In this document: piece after piece, positions 37,325-46,215 of the stretch
Position numbering within the stretch: position 1 is the stretch's first letter
How the letters are laid out: each line of letters begins with the position of its first letter
Origin: Aeromonas simiae
GTDB taxonomy: Bacteria; Pseudomonadota; Gammaproteobacteria; Enterobacterales; Aeromonadaceae
Direction of reading: 5' to 3'
NCBI RefSeq assembly: GCF_000820125.1
Contig: NZ_CDBY01000023.1
Coordinates: 1 to 64,000, forward strand
Length of the DNA stretch: 64,000 nt
Translations under genes and position numbers: made by a program
The notes under the pieces: generated by a model
Told to the model about the DNA's origin: nothing
The model's database searches: none
The model's input: only the letters and a program-made list of their open reading frames with translations

Positions 37325-38488
37325 TTATTCACACTCCACGGCAATCGCCGTCGCCTCTCCCCCACCGATGCAGAGCGTTGCCACTCCACGGCGCAACCCT
37401 CGAGCCCGCAGGGCGTGAGTCAACGTCACCAGAATGCGAGCCCCGCTGGCACCAAGCGGATGCCCGAGGGCACATGCTCCCCCATTCACATTAAGTTGCT
37501 CATGACGGATCCCGAGCCCCTGCATCGCCAGCATGGCAACCATGGCAAAGGCCTCATTGACCTCGAACAGATCCACCTCATCCACACGCCACTGGAGGCG
37601 CTCGAGCAGCATATTCACCGCCCCGATGGGCGCGGTGGTAAAATCGGCCGGTGCTGCCGCATGGCTGGCGTAACCACGGATAAGCGCAAGAGGTCTCAAG
37701 CCACGTCGCTGCGCCTCATCCCGACGCATCAGCAGCAGCCCTGCCGCCCCGTCTGAGATTGAACTGGCATTGGCTGCCGTGATGGTTCCCCCTTCGCCAA
37801 ACGCCGGTTTCAGCTGGGCTATCTTGTCGATGCTGGCTCGCCCAGGCTGTTCGTCTACCGCGAGCAACCGCGGCTCTTTTGCCTTGACCGGCACCAGCTC
37901 TCGCTCGAACCCGCCACTGTCGATAGCCGCTCGGGCACGCTCCAGTGAGCGGATGGCATACTCATCCATGGCACTGCGAGTCAGACCATGCCGATCCGCC
38001 ATGTGCTGGGCATAGTGGCCCATCAATTGCCCCTCGTAGGCATCTTGCAACCCGTCGAGAAACATGTGATCGAGCAGGCTATGGTGGCCCATACGCAGTC
38101 CCGAGCGAGCCTTATCGATGAGATAGGGAGCGCGGCTCATGCTCTCCATGCCCCCCGCTATCATCACCCGCCCCTCGCCCTGTCTCAGCTGACTGACAGC
38201 CAGCATGACACTCTTCATCCCCGAGCCACACACCTTGTTGATCGTGGTGCACGGCACGCGGTGATCAAGCCCTCCCAACAGCGCGGCCTGACGCGCCGGC
38301 GCCTGCCCCACGCCAGCTGGCAGCACATTTCCCATGTAGAGCTCGTCCACATCCGCCGGCGCGATGGCGCTGCGAGCCAGCAGCTCAGCCACCACACAAG
38401 CGCCGAGCTGCGGCGCACTGACCGTCGCCAGCGCCCCCATAAAGCTGCCCATCGGCGTGCGCAGCGCCTCGACAATCACCACGTCCAT
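37325..38488 (-). CDS. atoB: Acetyl-CoA acetyltransferase (thiolase)
   Basis: The 387-residue thiolase has the acyl-enzyme Cys87 (INKVCGSGMK), the GHPLGASGAR active-site His motif, and the C-terminal Cys in CIGGGEA, so it is catalytically complete. It condenses or cleaves acetoacetyl-CoA. It is divergent from a MerR-type regulator, an arrangement that resembles branched-chain amino-acid (liu) or ketone-body degradation loci, although no other liu genes are present here. The symbol is by family only. Confidence 0.88.
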   Translation of the reverse strand: MDVVIVEALRTPMGSFMGALATVSAPQLGACVVAELLARSAIAPADVDELYMGNVLPAGVGQAPARQAALLGGLDHRVPCTTINKVCGSGMKSVMLAVSQLRQGEGRVMIAGGMESMSRAPYLIDKARSGLRMGHHSLLDHMFLDGLQDAYEGQLMGHYAQHMADRHGLTRSAMDEYAIRSLERARAAIDSGGFERELVPVKAKEPRLLAVDEQPGRASIDKIAQLKPAFGEGGTITAANASSISDGAAGLLLMRRDEAQRRGLRPLALIRGYASHAAAPADFTTAPIGAVNMLLERLQWRVDEVDLFEVNEAFAMVAMLAMQGLGIRHEQLNVNGGACALGHPLGASGARILVTLTHALRARGLRRGVATLCIGGGEATAIAVECE

Positions 38489-38531
38489 GACGGCCCCTCC
38501 TTGTTTACATTTTCACAACATTATCACTTCT

Positions 38532-38566
38532 CCCTTACAAGACAACCGGTTGCACCCCTGTAAGGG
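38532..38566. promoter_or_regulatory. Candidate operator between thiolase and MerR regulator genes
   Basis: A perfect inverted repeat, CCCTTACA (38532-38539) and TGTAAGGG (38559-38566), sits in the divergent promoter region. MerR-family proteins bind such dyads. The 19-bp gap is wider than many MerR sites, so the assignment is tentative. Confidence 0.4.
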
Positions 38567-38610
38567 TTTGGGTAAGGTGCCATGCACGATGGACAGCGCG
38601 TGGAATGAGC

Positions 38611-39033
38611 ATGGGAAACAAGGAAGATCAACACACCTACAGCATCAGCGATCTGGCGCGGGAGTTTGATGTCACCACCCGTAGCATCCGTTTCTACGAG
38701 GATCAGGGGCTGCTGCACCCCACTCGACGCGGGCAAACCCGCATCTACAGCCGTCAGGATCGGGTTCGCCTCAAGCTCACCCTGCGCGGTAAACGGCTGG
38801 GATTTAGCCTGGCGGAGATCCGCGAGCTGTTTGATCTCTATGATGCCGATCGCAGCAGTCGCTCCCAGCTCACCACCATGTTGGCGCTGATTGACGAGCG
38901 CCGCGATAGCCTCGAGCAGCAGATGGAAGATATCCGCATCGTGCTGCTGGAGCTGGAGGCCGCCGAGCAGCGCTGCCGTGAAGCGCTGGAGACGCTGGGC
39001 CGTGATGCCGAGGCAAAAAAGAAGGGGCCATAA
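38611..39033 (+). CDS. MerR-family transcriptional regulator (LiuR-like)
   Basis: The protein has about 140 residues. Its N-terminal winged helix reads YSISDLAREFDVTTRSIRFYEDQGLL, then RIYSRQDRVRLKLTLRGKRLGFSLAEI. A long C-terminal dimerisation coiled coil (about 85-135) follows. It has no metal-binding Cys loop, which fits the acyl-CoA-responsive LiuR-type members. It faces the thiolase gene across a shared promoter region and probably controls it. ATGs at 38605 and 38611 are both possible. 38611 has the better spacing from GTGGA. Confidence 0.85.
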   Translation: MGNKEDQHTYSISDLAREFDVTTRSIRFYEDQGLLHPTRRGQTRIYSRQDRVRLKLTLRGKRLGFSLAEIRELFDLYDADRSSRSQLTTMLALIDERRDSLEQQMEDIRIVLLELEAAEQRCREALETLGRDAEAKKKGP

Positions 39034-39048
39034 GGCCCCTTCTCATTA
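39021..39048 (+). terminator. Terminator overlapping the end of the MerR gene
   Basis: The stem GAAGGGGCC/GGCCCCTTC encloses the TAA stop codon in its loop, followed by TCATTATC. Confidence 0.75.
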
Positions 39049-39731
39049 TCTGCGTCTTATCATGCCGACTTGGTCCAGCGCTCAGGATCGTAATCCGGGC
39101 TGTACTTATCGACGATGATGGCGCAGGCCGCATCACCGGTAATGTTAAGCGCAGTGCGCACCATGTCGAAGATACGATCGAGGGCGAACAGCAGCGGCAA
39201 TCCCTCGATGGGAATGCCGGCCGCCAGCAGCACCGCCACCACCAGGAAGGTCGGCCCCGGCACCCCGGCCTGACCAATGGCCCCCAGGGTCGAGGTGATG
39301 ATGATCGCAGCCCATGCCCCCATGCTCAGATCGATCTGGAAGACCTGGGCAAAGAAGATGGCAACCAGACCGTAATAGATGGCGTTACCGCTCATGTTGA
39401 TAGTGGCGCCAAGGGGCAGCACGAAAGAGGCGGTAGCGTTGGAGACTTTCAGCTCTTTTTCCACCACTTCCATGTTAACGGGCAGCGTAGCCATGGAAGA
39501 GGCGGTCGAGAAGGCCACGACCTGCGCCTTCTTCATCGCACTCATGTAACGCAGCACCGGCGTGTTGGAAAACAGCATGACCAGCGCCGGGTAGACCACG
39601 AAGCCATAGATGAGAATGGCCGCCACGTAGACCACAAACAGCTTCATCACCACAGTCAACACATCAAAGCCATAGGTGCCGATGGCATCGGCCATCAGAC
39701 CGAACACCCCGATAGGCGCAATCAGCATCAC

Positions 39732-40287
39732 AATGCTTATTCCATTTTCACTACAAACTAACTCATTGATACCAATGAAAATTTGATGTTAGCATGGTCA
39801 ATGGACAACCTTGAAAAGGAACTTAAATGGACTTACTTACTGCCATTCTTGCTGTATGGGGAGCACTTATATCGACGGGTTTGGCTTGCTTAAAAATTTG
39901 GGAGATTCGTCAAAATCACTTTAGGGTTGAGACGTCTTACAATCTGACAAGCTCAATAACTGAAGGGAATGAAATCTACATAAGAAATCTGAACAACAGA
40001 CCGATCACAATTGAGCATTGGGTTTTAGAGTGGCATCAAGGCATTTGGCCATTTAAGAAAACAGATACGATATCTATGTCACAAGACTTGTCGGCAGGTA
40101 GAAAGATAGAAGCTTATGACAGCATGACTCTTCATTTTACTGACGAAAGCTATTTCTCTACTGGAAAACCGTTATCCGAAGGTAAACGTCTATACATCCA
40201 ACTGCATTTCGTAGGTAAAAAACGGCCTAAGATAATAAAGGTTTATTAATTTGGATTCACTTGAAACCCCTTGTATGGAGTCCGAAA
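39732..40287 (+). mobile_element. 556-bp AT-rich insertion of unknown type
   Basis: The insertion is bordered by the 6-bp direct repeat CATCAC (39726-39731 and 40288-40293), present once in the predicted intact transporter gene. Its base composition is far more AT-rich than the flanks. It carries one gene and about 95 bp and 38 bp of non-coding ends. I find no clear terminal inverted repeats, no transposase or recombinase, and no integron attC-like structure. It may be a non-autonomous element moved in trans, or a one-off capture. Confidence 0.75.
39827..40249 (+). CDS. Small membrane-anchored protein of unknown function carried by the insertion
   Basis: The 140-residue protein has one N-terminal membrane helix (about residues 4-22, LLTAILAVWGALISTGLAC). 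The soluble domain of about 110 residues is rich in predicted beta strands (YNLTSSITEGNEIYIRNL, RPITIEHWVLEWHQG, LYIQLHFVGKKRPKIIKVY). Layout resembles a signal-anchor with a cytoplasmic or periplasmic immunoglobulin-like domain. I cannot name a family. AAAAGGAAC precedes the ATG, and a weak promoter (TTGATA, 18 bp, TAGCAT) lies about 40 bp upstream. Its codon use is AT-rich and foreign to the region. Confidence 0.75.
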   Translation: MDLLTAILAVWGALISTGLACLKIWEIRQNHFRVETSYNLTSSITEGNEIYIRNLNNRPITIEHWVLEWHQGIWPFKKTDTISMSQDLSAGRKIEAYDSMTLHFTDESYFSTGKPLSEGKRLYIQLHFVGKKRPKIIKVY

Positions 40288-41133
40288 CATCACCTTGTTG
40301 ATCATCCACACGAAGGCATCGACCAGGGTATTGAGCCCATCGACCAGCGGCTTAGACTTCTCGCGCGGCTGCTTGGCAATCGCAATTCCGAGGAACAGGC
40401 AGAACACCAAGATCTGCAGGATGTTCGCCTCATTGAGCGACTGGAACACGTTGGTGGGGATCATGCCAAGCAGGGTCGTGACGGCATCAGGCAGCACCCC
40501 CTTGTCGGCATAATCACCGGAGAACATCCCCTCGACACTGCTGAGATCGACGCCGACCCCAGGCTGGAACAGCTTACCCATCACCAGCGCCAGCAGCACT
40601 GCCAGGGCTGAGGTGATGAGGAAGAAGGCCAGGGTGGTGACACCGATCTTGCCGGCTGCCGGACTGGCCCCCAAATTGGCGGCCCCCGAGATGATGGCAA
40701 CCGCCACCAGTGGGATCACCAGCATCTTGATGAGTTGAATAAACAGGGTACCGAGCGGCGCAAAGACGCTGGCTTGCTCACCCATGAGCGCACCAACCGC
40801 CGCCCCCAGCACCATGGCAACCATGACCTGAAAGCCGATATTTTTCACCAATCCTTTTGTCAACACAGAGTTTCCTTATTAGTTTTGCATGCACATACGT
40901 GCAATATGTTTGACCAAACAGGGCCAACAATGCCTGTTCATAGCCCTGTGGGCACGTTTTATCTCATATTTAAATCTCGTTTTAAATGGAGGTTACAATC
41001 ACCTCCACTATTGATAACCCACCTTATGCTGATAGTGCGACCGATGGGGACGCAGCCCCCAGCAAATTCCCCATGACAAGCGGCGGCATGGCATGCTAAT
41101 TTGCCCACAGCACTCAGCTACAAGGACGAGAAG

Positions 41134-41418
41134 ATGTTGAAAAGCAACGAGTATTTTGACGGAAACGTAAAATCTATCGGTTTCGAGCACAAGGGCGATA
41201 AAGCCACCGTCGGCGTGATGGCCGCAGGCCATTATGAGTTCAATACCGCCGCCCCCGAGCGCATGACGGTCGTTAAAGGTGCCTTGACCATCCAGCTCAA
41301 GGATGAAGATGAGTGGCACACCTATCAGGCCGGCCAGGCCTTCCAAGTGCCTGGTCACTCCTCCTTCAAGCTGGAGGTCAAACAGGCCACGGCGTACCTG
41401 TGTGAATTCCTCGACTAA
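41134..41418 (+). CDS. ppnP: Pyrimidine/purine nucleoside phosphorylase PpnP
   Basis: The 94-residue single-domain cupin has the same length as E. coli PpnP (YaiE). Landmarks are MLKSNEYFDGNVKSIGF at the start, then TVGVMAAGHYEF and PERMTVVKGAL in the middle, and the closing GQAFQVPGHSSFKLEV. It phosphorolyses several nucleosides. The frame extends to 41101, but AAGGACGAG precedes the ATG at 41134. It is monocistronic with a terminator. Confidence 0.95.
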   Translation: MLKSNEYFDGNVKSIGFEHKGDKATVGVMAAGHYEFNTAAPERMTVVKGALTIQLKDEDEWHTYQAGQAFQVPGHSSFKLEVKQATAYLCEFLD

Positions 41419-41431
41419 GCATCGAGCGACA

Positions 41432-41456
41432 GGGGGCCTTCCGGCCCCTTATCTTT
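41432..41456 (+). terminator. ppnP terminator
   Basis: GGGGGCC-TTCC-GGCCCCTT followed by ATCTTTTC. Confidence 0.75.
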
Positions 41457-41518
41457 TCTGCCCTATTTTGTTAACATGCACCGACAACTGGTGTTTTTAA
41501 CAGCAGAATTTAGGGAAA

Positions 41519-42022
41519 ATGACTGTCTTGATACGGAATATCCAGCACGATGACTGGAGCGCCATCCTGCGCATTCAGGCGCAATGCTACCACGCCCTGA
41601 CCCCGGAACCCCTCGATACCCTGCGCAACAAAGTGCAGCTCTCCCCCGCAACCTGCTGGGTGGCCGAGCATGCGCGGGAAGTGCTCGGCTACCTGCTCTG
41701 CCATCCCTGGCACGACGGCCCTCCCCCTTCACTCTCTACTGCGCTGACCCACCTCGAAGGGGATGAACTCTTCTATATGCACGATCTGGCCATCTCGCCG
41801 AGCGCGCGCGGCCTTGGCATCGGCCAACGTCTCATCGATACCGCGCTCAATTACGCCAGGCAGGATGGCTATGAAGAGGTGGCGTTGGTCGCGGTGCAGG
41901 ATGCCCCCGCCTACTGGCAGCGCCAGGGATTTGCCCCCTCACCCACCAGCAAATGCCTGCGCGAATATGGCCCGGGAGCCCAGTTCATGAAGCGCTGGCT
42001 CGGCACAGCCGAACCAGCCTAA
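41519..42022 (+). CDS. GNAT-family N-acetyltransferase
   Basis: The 167-residue acetyltransferase has the acetyl-CoA-binding motif LAISPSARGLGIGQRLI (Q/RxxGxG/A form), preceded by FYMHDL, and a C-terminal YWQRQGFAP. It has no membrane segment. It opens with VLIRNIQHDDWSAILRIQAQ, the common GNAT start. Substrate cannot be inferred. It is convergent with fabB, and the two share a bidirectional terminator. Confidence 0.88.
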   Translation: MTVLIRNIQHDDWSAILRIQAQCYHALTPEPLDTLRNKVQLSPATCWVAEHAREVLGYLLCHPWHDGPPPSLSTALTHLEGDELFYMHDLAISPSARGLGIGQRLIDTALNYARQDGYEEVALVAVQDAPAYWQRQGFAPSPTSKCLREYGPGAQFMKRWLGTAEPA

Positions 42023-42041
42023 CCCCCCCGCAGTGACAACA

Positions 42042-42067
42042 AAAAGGGCGCCCGAAGGCGCCCTTTT
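42042..42067. terminator. Bidirectional terminator between the GNAT gene and fabB
   Basis: AAAAGGGCGCC-CGAA-GGCGCCCTTTT is symmetric with A/T tracts on both sides. Confidence 0.88.
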
Positions 42068-42083
42068 CTATTTCGACAGCTCA

Positions 42084-43295
42084 TCAGCCTTTGAACTTGC
42101 TGAACACCAAAGAGGCGTTGGTGCCGCCAAAGCCGAAGCTGTTGGACATGACAGTATTGAGATCGGCGGCCTCGTACTCGCGCACGATGGGCAGACCCAC
42201 GGCCTTCTCGTCCAGATTCTCGATGTTGATGCTGGGGGCGATGAAGCCGTGTTCCATCATCAGCAGGGAATAGACGGCCTCGTGCACACCGGCGGCGCCC
42301 AGGGCATGACCGGTCATCGCCTTGGTGGCGGAGAGCTTGGGTGCATTGCTGCCAAACAGGGTCTGGATGGCTTCCAGCTCCTTGGTGTCACCGACCGGGG
42401 TGGAGGTGCCGTGGGTGTTGATGTAATCCACCTTGCCAACCCCCTGCATCGCCATCTTCATGCAACGCACGGCGCCTTCACCGCTCGGGGCCACCATGTC
42501 ATAGCCATCGGACGTGGCACCGTAACCGGTGATCTCGGCGTAGATGTGGGCACCACGGGCCAGGGCGTGTTCCAGCTCCTCGACCACCACGATGCCACCG
42601 CCACCGGAGATGACGAAACCATCGCGATCCGCGTCATAGGTACGGGAGGCTTTTTCCGGGTTGTCGTTGTACTTGGTGGAGAGCGCGCCCATGGCGTCGA
42701 ACTGGATGGTGGAAGACCAGTCCAGCTCCTCGCCGCCGCCGGCAAAGATGATGTCCTGCTTGCCAAGCTGGATCAGTTCCAGAGCGTGACCGATGCAGTG
42801 GGCAGAGGTGGCGCAGGCGGAGCTGATGGTGTAGTTGACCCCCTTGATCTTGAACGGGGTGGCAAGGCAGGCGGAGGTGGTGGAGGACATGGTGCGCGGC
42901 ACCATGTAAGGCCCCACGCGCTTGACGCCCTTCTCACGGGCGATGTCCGCAGACTCCGAGGTGTTCTTGCCGGAGGCGCCGCCGGAACCGGTGACGATAC
43001 CGGTGCGCTCGTTGGAGACCATCTCCTCCGGCAGGCCGGCGTCTTCGATGGCCTGCTGCATGGAGAGGTAGGCGTAGGCCGCGGCGTCACCCATGAAACG
43101 CATGACTTTACGGTCGATCAGTTCAGACGGCTCGAGTTTGATGTTTCCCCAGACACGGCTGCGCAGGTTGTACTGCTCAAACTGCTCGGAATAGGTAATC
43201 CCGGACTTGCCTGCTTTCAGGGAGGCCAGTACTTCTTCCTTATTGTTGCCGATACTGGAGATGACGCCGATACCGGTGATCACTGCTCTTCTCAT
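42084..43295 (-). CDS. fabB: 3-oxoacyl-ACP synthase I
   Basis: The 403-residue KAS I enzyme has nucleophile C161 ([12 protein letters not shown]), with the two catalytic His in [11 protein letters not shown] (about 296) and [12 protein letters not shown] (about 331). It elongates cis-3-decenoyl-ACP made by FabA and so is needed for unsaturated fatty acids. It is divergent from mnmC, as in E. coli. A partial FadR-like site lies in the shared promoter region. Confidence 0.97.
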   Translation of the reverse strand: MRRAVITGIGVISSIGNNKEEVLASLKAGKSGITYSEQFEQYNLRSRVWGNIKLEPSELIDRKVMRFMGDAAAYAYLSMQQAIEDAGLPEEMVSNERTGIVTGSGGASGKNTSESADIAREKGVKRVGPYMVPRTMSSTTSACLATPFKIKGVNYTISSACATSAHCIGHALELIQLGKQDIIFAGGGEELDWSSTIQFDAMGALSTKYNDNPEKASRTYDADRDGFVISGGGGIVVVEELEHALARGAHIYAEITGYGATSDGYDMVAPSGEGAVRCMKMAMQGVGKVDYINTHGTSTPVGDTKELEAIQTLFGSNAPKLSATKAMTGHALGAAGVHEAVYSLLMMEHGFIAPSINIENLDEKAVGLPIVREYEAADLNTVMSNSFGFGGTNASLVFSKFKG

Positions 43296-43349
43296 TAATC
43301 CATCTCGTCTGGTAATACTGGCACCGAGTCTACCCGCTTTCGGCTGCCA

Positions 43350-43366
43350 AACTGGTCTGCTTTCAC
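43350..43366 (-). promoter_or_regulatory. Weak candidate FadR site upstream of fabB
   Basis: AACTGGTCTGCTTTCAC has one perfect half (AACTGGTC) of the FadR operator. It is about 55-70 bp before the fabB start. FadR is known to activate fabB in E. coli. The second half is poor. Confidence 0.35.
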
Positions 43367-43405
43367 GTAGAATGCCCGCGTTTTGTGACGGGAGTTGGAG
43401 TCAAC

Positions 43406-45397
43406 GTGAGCCAAACATCACTACATCATGCCCAACTGGAGTGGAATGAGGCGGGCACGCCAGTCTCCAGCGAGTTCGGGGATGTTTACTTTTCCAATGA
43501 TAATGGGCTGAACGAAACCCGCTACGTATTTTTGCAGCAAAATCGGTTACCTGAACGATTTTCGCACCACGATCGCGATCTTTTCGTCATCGCCGAGACA
43601 GGTTTTGGCACCGGACTCAATTTTCTCGCCAGTTGGCAGGCCTTTGCGACCCATCTCGCCGCCAGCCATGAAGGGGCGCGTCGGCTGCATTTCACCAGTT
43701 TCGAGAAATTCCCCCTCACCCGGCGCGATCTCAGCCAAGCATTGGCCGCCTGGCCCGAGCTGGCCGATTTCAGCGCATCCTTGGTGGCTCAGTGGCCGCA
43801 GGCTCTGCCCGGCTGCCATCGCCTGCAATTTGACGCAGGACGGATCACCTTGGATCTCTGGTTTGGTGACATTCAAGATTGCCTGCCCCAAGTGCCTCAC
43901 GGGGCCGACGGCATGGTGGATGCCTGGTTTCTCGACGGTTTCGCGCCAGCCAAGAACCCGCAGATGTGGACGCCTGAGCTCTTTGCCGGGCTGGCTCGTC
44001 TGGCTCGGAGCAGCGCAACCCTCGCCACCTTCACCTGCGCCGGCTTTGTGCGTCGTGGCCTGATTGACGCCGGCTGGGCCATGCAAAAGGTAAAAGGCTA
44101 TGGCAGCAAGCGCGAGATGCTAATTGGCCAGCGCCAAGATAAGCAGCCCGAATCAGGCATGCAGCGCGGTTATCCCCGCCCGGCGGGTCGTGCAGGTGAG
44201 ATCATCATAGTGGGCGGCGGCATAGCATCGGCCATGACCGCCCTCGCCTTGGTTCGGCGCGGCAAAAATGTCACCTTGCTCTGCGCCGACGCGGCGCCGG
44301 CCGCAGGCGCCTCCGGCAACCGCCAGGGGGCGCTCTATCCCCTGCTTGGCGGCGAGCACGATACGCTGTCGCGCTTTTATGCCGCCGCCTTCCCGTTTGC
44401 CCGGGCCCGTCTGCATGATCTGGCCGAGCACCACGACATTGCCTTCGATCTCTGCGGCGTGACGCAACTTGGCTACGATGAGAAGTCCGCCCAGAAGCTG
44501 GCCAAGATGCTGACCGGCCCCTTCCCGCCGGAACTGGTGCAGCGAACAACGGCCGAGCAGATGCAGACTCTAGTGGGCCTTGCCACCGGCTGTGACGGGG
44601 TCAGCTACCCGCAAGGAGGCTGGCTCTGTCCGGCCGATCTGACCCGCGCCGCCCTGGCAGAGGCGGCCGCGACAGACCGCCTGACCTGTCATTACCAGGT
44701 CGCCGTCACGACCGTGCGCGAAGAGGGTGAACAATGGATTGCCGAGGGATCCGCTGGACGCTGGCAGGCGCCTAACCTGGTGATCGCCGCCGGCCACCGC
44801 CTGCCGGAGCTGCTGCCCTTTGCCGAGCTGCCGATCTATCTGGTGCGCGGCCAGGTCAGCCACGCCAGAAGCAACCCCGAGCTGGCCCCGCTCAAGCAAG
44901 TGCTCTGCTACGACGGCTACCTCACTCCGGCCCATGCAGGGCGCCACTGCATCGGTGCCAGCTATGGCCGCAACCAGACCGACCTCACCTACCGCGCCGA
45001 GGAGCAGGCCGACAACCGGGAGCGCCTGATCGCCTGCCTGCCTGATCAGATCTGGCCACAGCGGGTCGATCTCTCCGATGGCGATGCCCGCGTCGGGGTG
45101 CGCAGCGCCAGCCGCGATCACCTCCCGGTCGTGGGGCCGCTCGCACGGCTTGACCACCTCGAGGCGCAATGGCGCGAGCATGCCGACGAGCCAGCGTGGC
45201 CATTGCCGACCTGGCCCGGACTGTTCGTTATCGGGGCGCTGGGCTCGCGCGGCCTCTGCTCTGCCCCCCTGTGTGGTGAGCTGCTCGCCGCCGAGATCTG
45301 TGGCGAGCCGCTCGGGTTATCCCGCGATCTCCTTAACGCGCTGCACCCGGCTCGCTACTGGGTTCGCAAACTGATCAAGGGAAAACCCCTCTCCTGA
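43406..45397 (+). CDS. mnmC: tRNA 5-methylaminomethyl-2-thiouridine biosynthesis bifunctional protein MnmC
   Basis: The 663-residue fusion has an N-terminal methyltransferase (about 1-245; GFGTGLNFL, AWFLDGFAPAKNPQMW) and a C-terminal FAD oxidase (from about 260; IIVGGGIASAMTAL, ASGNRQGALYPLL). It removes the carboxymethyl group and methylates the wobble uridine of several tRNAs. GTG at 43406 is used because GGAGTTGGAG precedes it. The start matches the E. coli enzyme's NLEFN-type opening (AQLEWN). It is divergent from fabB. Confidence 0.96.
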   Translation: MSQTSLHHAQLEWNEAGTPVSSEFGDVYFSNDNGLNETRYVFLQQNRLPERFSHHDRDLFVIAETGFGTGLNFLASWQAFATHLAASHEGARRLHFTSFEKFPLTRRDLSQALAAWPELADFSASLVAQWPQALPGCHRLQFDAGRITLDLWFGDIQDCLPQVPHGADGMVDAWFLDGFAPAKNPQMWTPELFAGLARLARSSATLATFTCAGFVRRGLIDAGWAMQKVKGYGSKREMLIGQRQDKQPESGMQRGYPRPAGRAGEIIIVGGGIASAMTALALVRRGKNVTLLCADAAPAAGASGNRQGALYPLLGGEHDTLSRFYAAAFPFARARLHDLAEHHDIAFDLCGVTQLGYDEKSAQKLAKMLTGPFPPELVQRTTAEQMQTLVGLATGCDGVSYPQGGWLCPADLTRAALAEAAATDRLTCHYQVAVTTVREEGEQWIAEGSAGRWQAPNLVIAAGHRLPELLPFAELPIYLVRGQVSHARSNPELAPLKQVLCYDGYLTPAHAGRHCIGASYGRNQTDLTYRAEEQADNRERLIACLPDQIWPQRVDLSDGDARVGVRSASRDHLPVVGPLARLDHLEAQWREHADEPAWPLPTWPGLFVIGALGSRGLCSAPLCGELLAAEICGEPLGLSRDLLNALHPARYWVRKLIKGKPLS

Positions 45398-45404
45398 TCC
45401 CACC

Positions 45405-45434
45405 AAAAAGAGCGCCATCAGGCGCTCTTTTTTT
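45405..45434. terminator. Bidirectional terminator between mnmC and the DUF922-like gene
   Basis: AAAAAGAGCGCC-ATCA-GGCGCTCTTTTTTT. Confidence 0.88.
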
Positions 45435-45451
45435 ATCCGGGCAGGAGGGCC

Positions 45452-46033
45452 TTACTGCGGCCAGCTCGCCCCGAAGCGGCGGCCATGGCCACTCTGCTCG
45501 GCCTGAACGTTCAGCGCCTTTTGCACTCGCTTGAGCTCCTGCTGGCCCTGTTGCCAGGCGGCCTCTTGCAGCGCCGGGCAACTGACGGCCGTTGGCAACG
45601 CCGCGATGGCGTAACCGATCTGCCAGGCCCCATCCTGCACCAGCCGCCGCTGCGTCCCCTCATAATCGGCCAGCGCTCCCAGCAGGGCATACCAGTCACG
45701 CCGCTCGTGGGCACTGGCCGCCTCCAGCTCATACCAGCGGGGCAGCGCAACCTCCCCTTTCAGACGAGTGGTCACCTGCCGCAGCCGGCACCCCTGCGCG
45801 CTGGGCTCAAGATCCAGCTGCCAGTCAAGCCGGTAAGAGGCTTTGCCCAGCACCCTGACCTCCCCCACCAAGGGGGCGCGGATCCCCAGAGCCGGTAGCC
45901 ACTGCCGCGCCGTGGCCGCCGTAATGGGGTAGAAATTGACCTGAACGGAGGATTCACTCTGCACCATCGCGCCCTGAGCCGGCAGGGCTCCTAGCAGGAG
46001 CCATGCTCCCAACCAGCATCCTGTTCTGTTCAT
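45452..46033 (-). CDS. Exported DUF922-like protein lacking the zinc motif
   Basis: The 193-residue protein has a signal peptide (MNRTGCWLGAWLLLGALPAQG). The mature region follows the DUF922 pattern: VNFYPITAATARQWLPAL, then GEVRVLGKASYRLDWQLD, then GCRLRQVTTRLKGEVALPRW. Where that family has a catalytic HExxH helix this protein reads LLGALADYEGTQRRL, with no histidine. It may be a non-enzymatic relative. The ATG at 46033 has GGAGG upstream. The ORF to 46057 is less likely. It faces mnmC tail to tail. Confidence 0.6.
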   Translation of the reverse strand: MNRTGCWLGAWLLLGALPAQGAMVQSESSVQVNFYPITAATARQWLPALGIRAPLVGEVRVLGKASYRLDWQLDLEPSAQGCRLRQVTTRLKGEVALPRWYELEAASAHERRDWYALLGALADYEGTQRRLVQDGAWQIGYAIAALPTAVSCPALQEAAWQQGQQELKRVQKALNVQAEQSGHGRRFGASWPQ

Positions 46034-46215
46034 TCTTGGCCTCCGGCTTGGCAACATCTCAGCATCATGATAACCACCCTACGTCCCCCGCATTGTGAGC
46101 GCAATACGATGATTCCCAAGAAATTCTGCGCTGAATCAAAATAGACCCGCTTTATTCTCGCCGGATCGGCGACAGCGTCATAGAATCATCCGACTCCCTT
46201 CTGACAGGATTTCCT

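Larger units (their letters stand above)
39060..40866 (-). pseudogene. Dicarboxylate/amino acid:cation symporter (DAACS), split by an insertion
   Basis: The N-terminal part (40866 down to 40288, about 193 residues from MLTKGLVKNIGFQ to WMINKVM) and the C-terminal part (39731 down to 39060, from VMLIAPIGVFG to the stop) are two open pieces of one gene of about 414 codons. The C-terminal part keeps the family motifs LPLGATINMSGNAIY and NITGDAACAIIVDKY. Excising 562 bp would restore a continuous frame. As it stands the N-terminal product reads 13 residues into the insertion and stops, so transport is almost certainly lost. It would have carried glutamate or C4-dicarboxylates with H+ or Na+. Confidence 0.92.

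Noticed and set aside
39732-40287. Integron gene cassette inserted at a secondary site
   Set aside because: The single small gene and size would fit, but I found no attC-like imperfect palindrome after the gene (only 38 bp follow it) and no GTTRRRY at the borders.
42033-43298. 421-codon frame opposite fabB
   Set aside because: Gly- and His-rich antisense shadow without a credible start or family.
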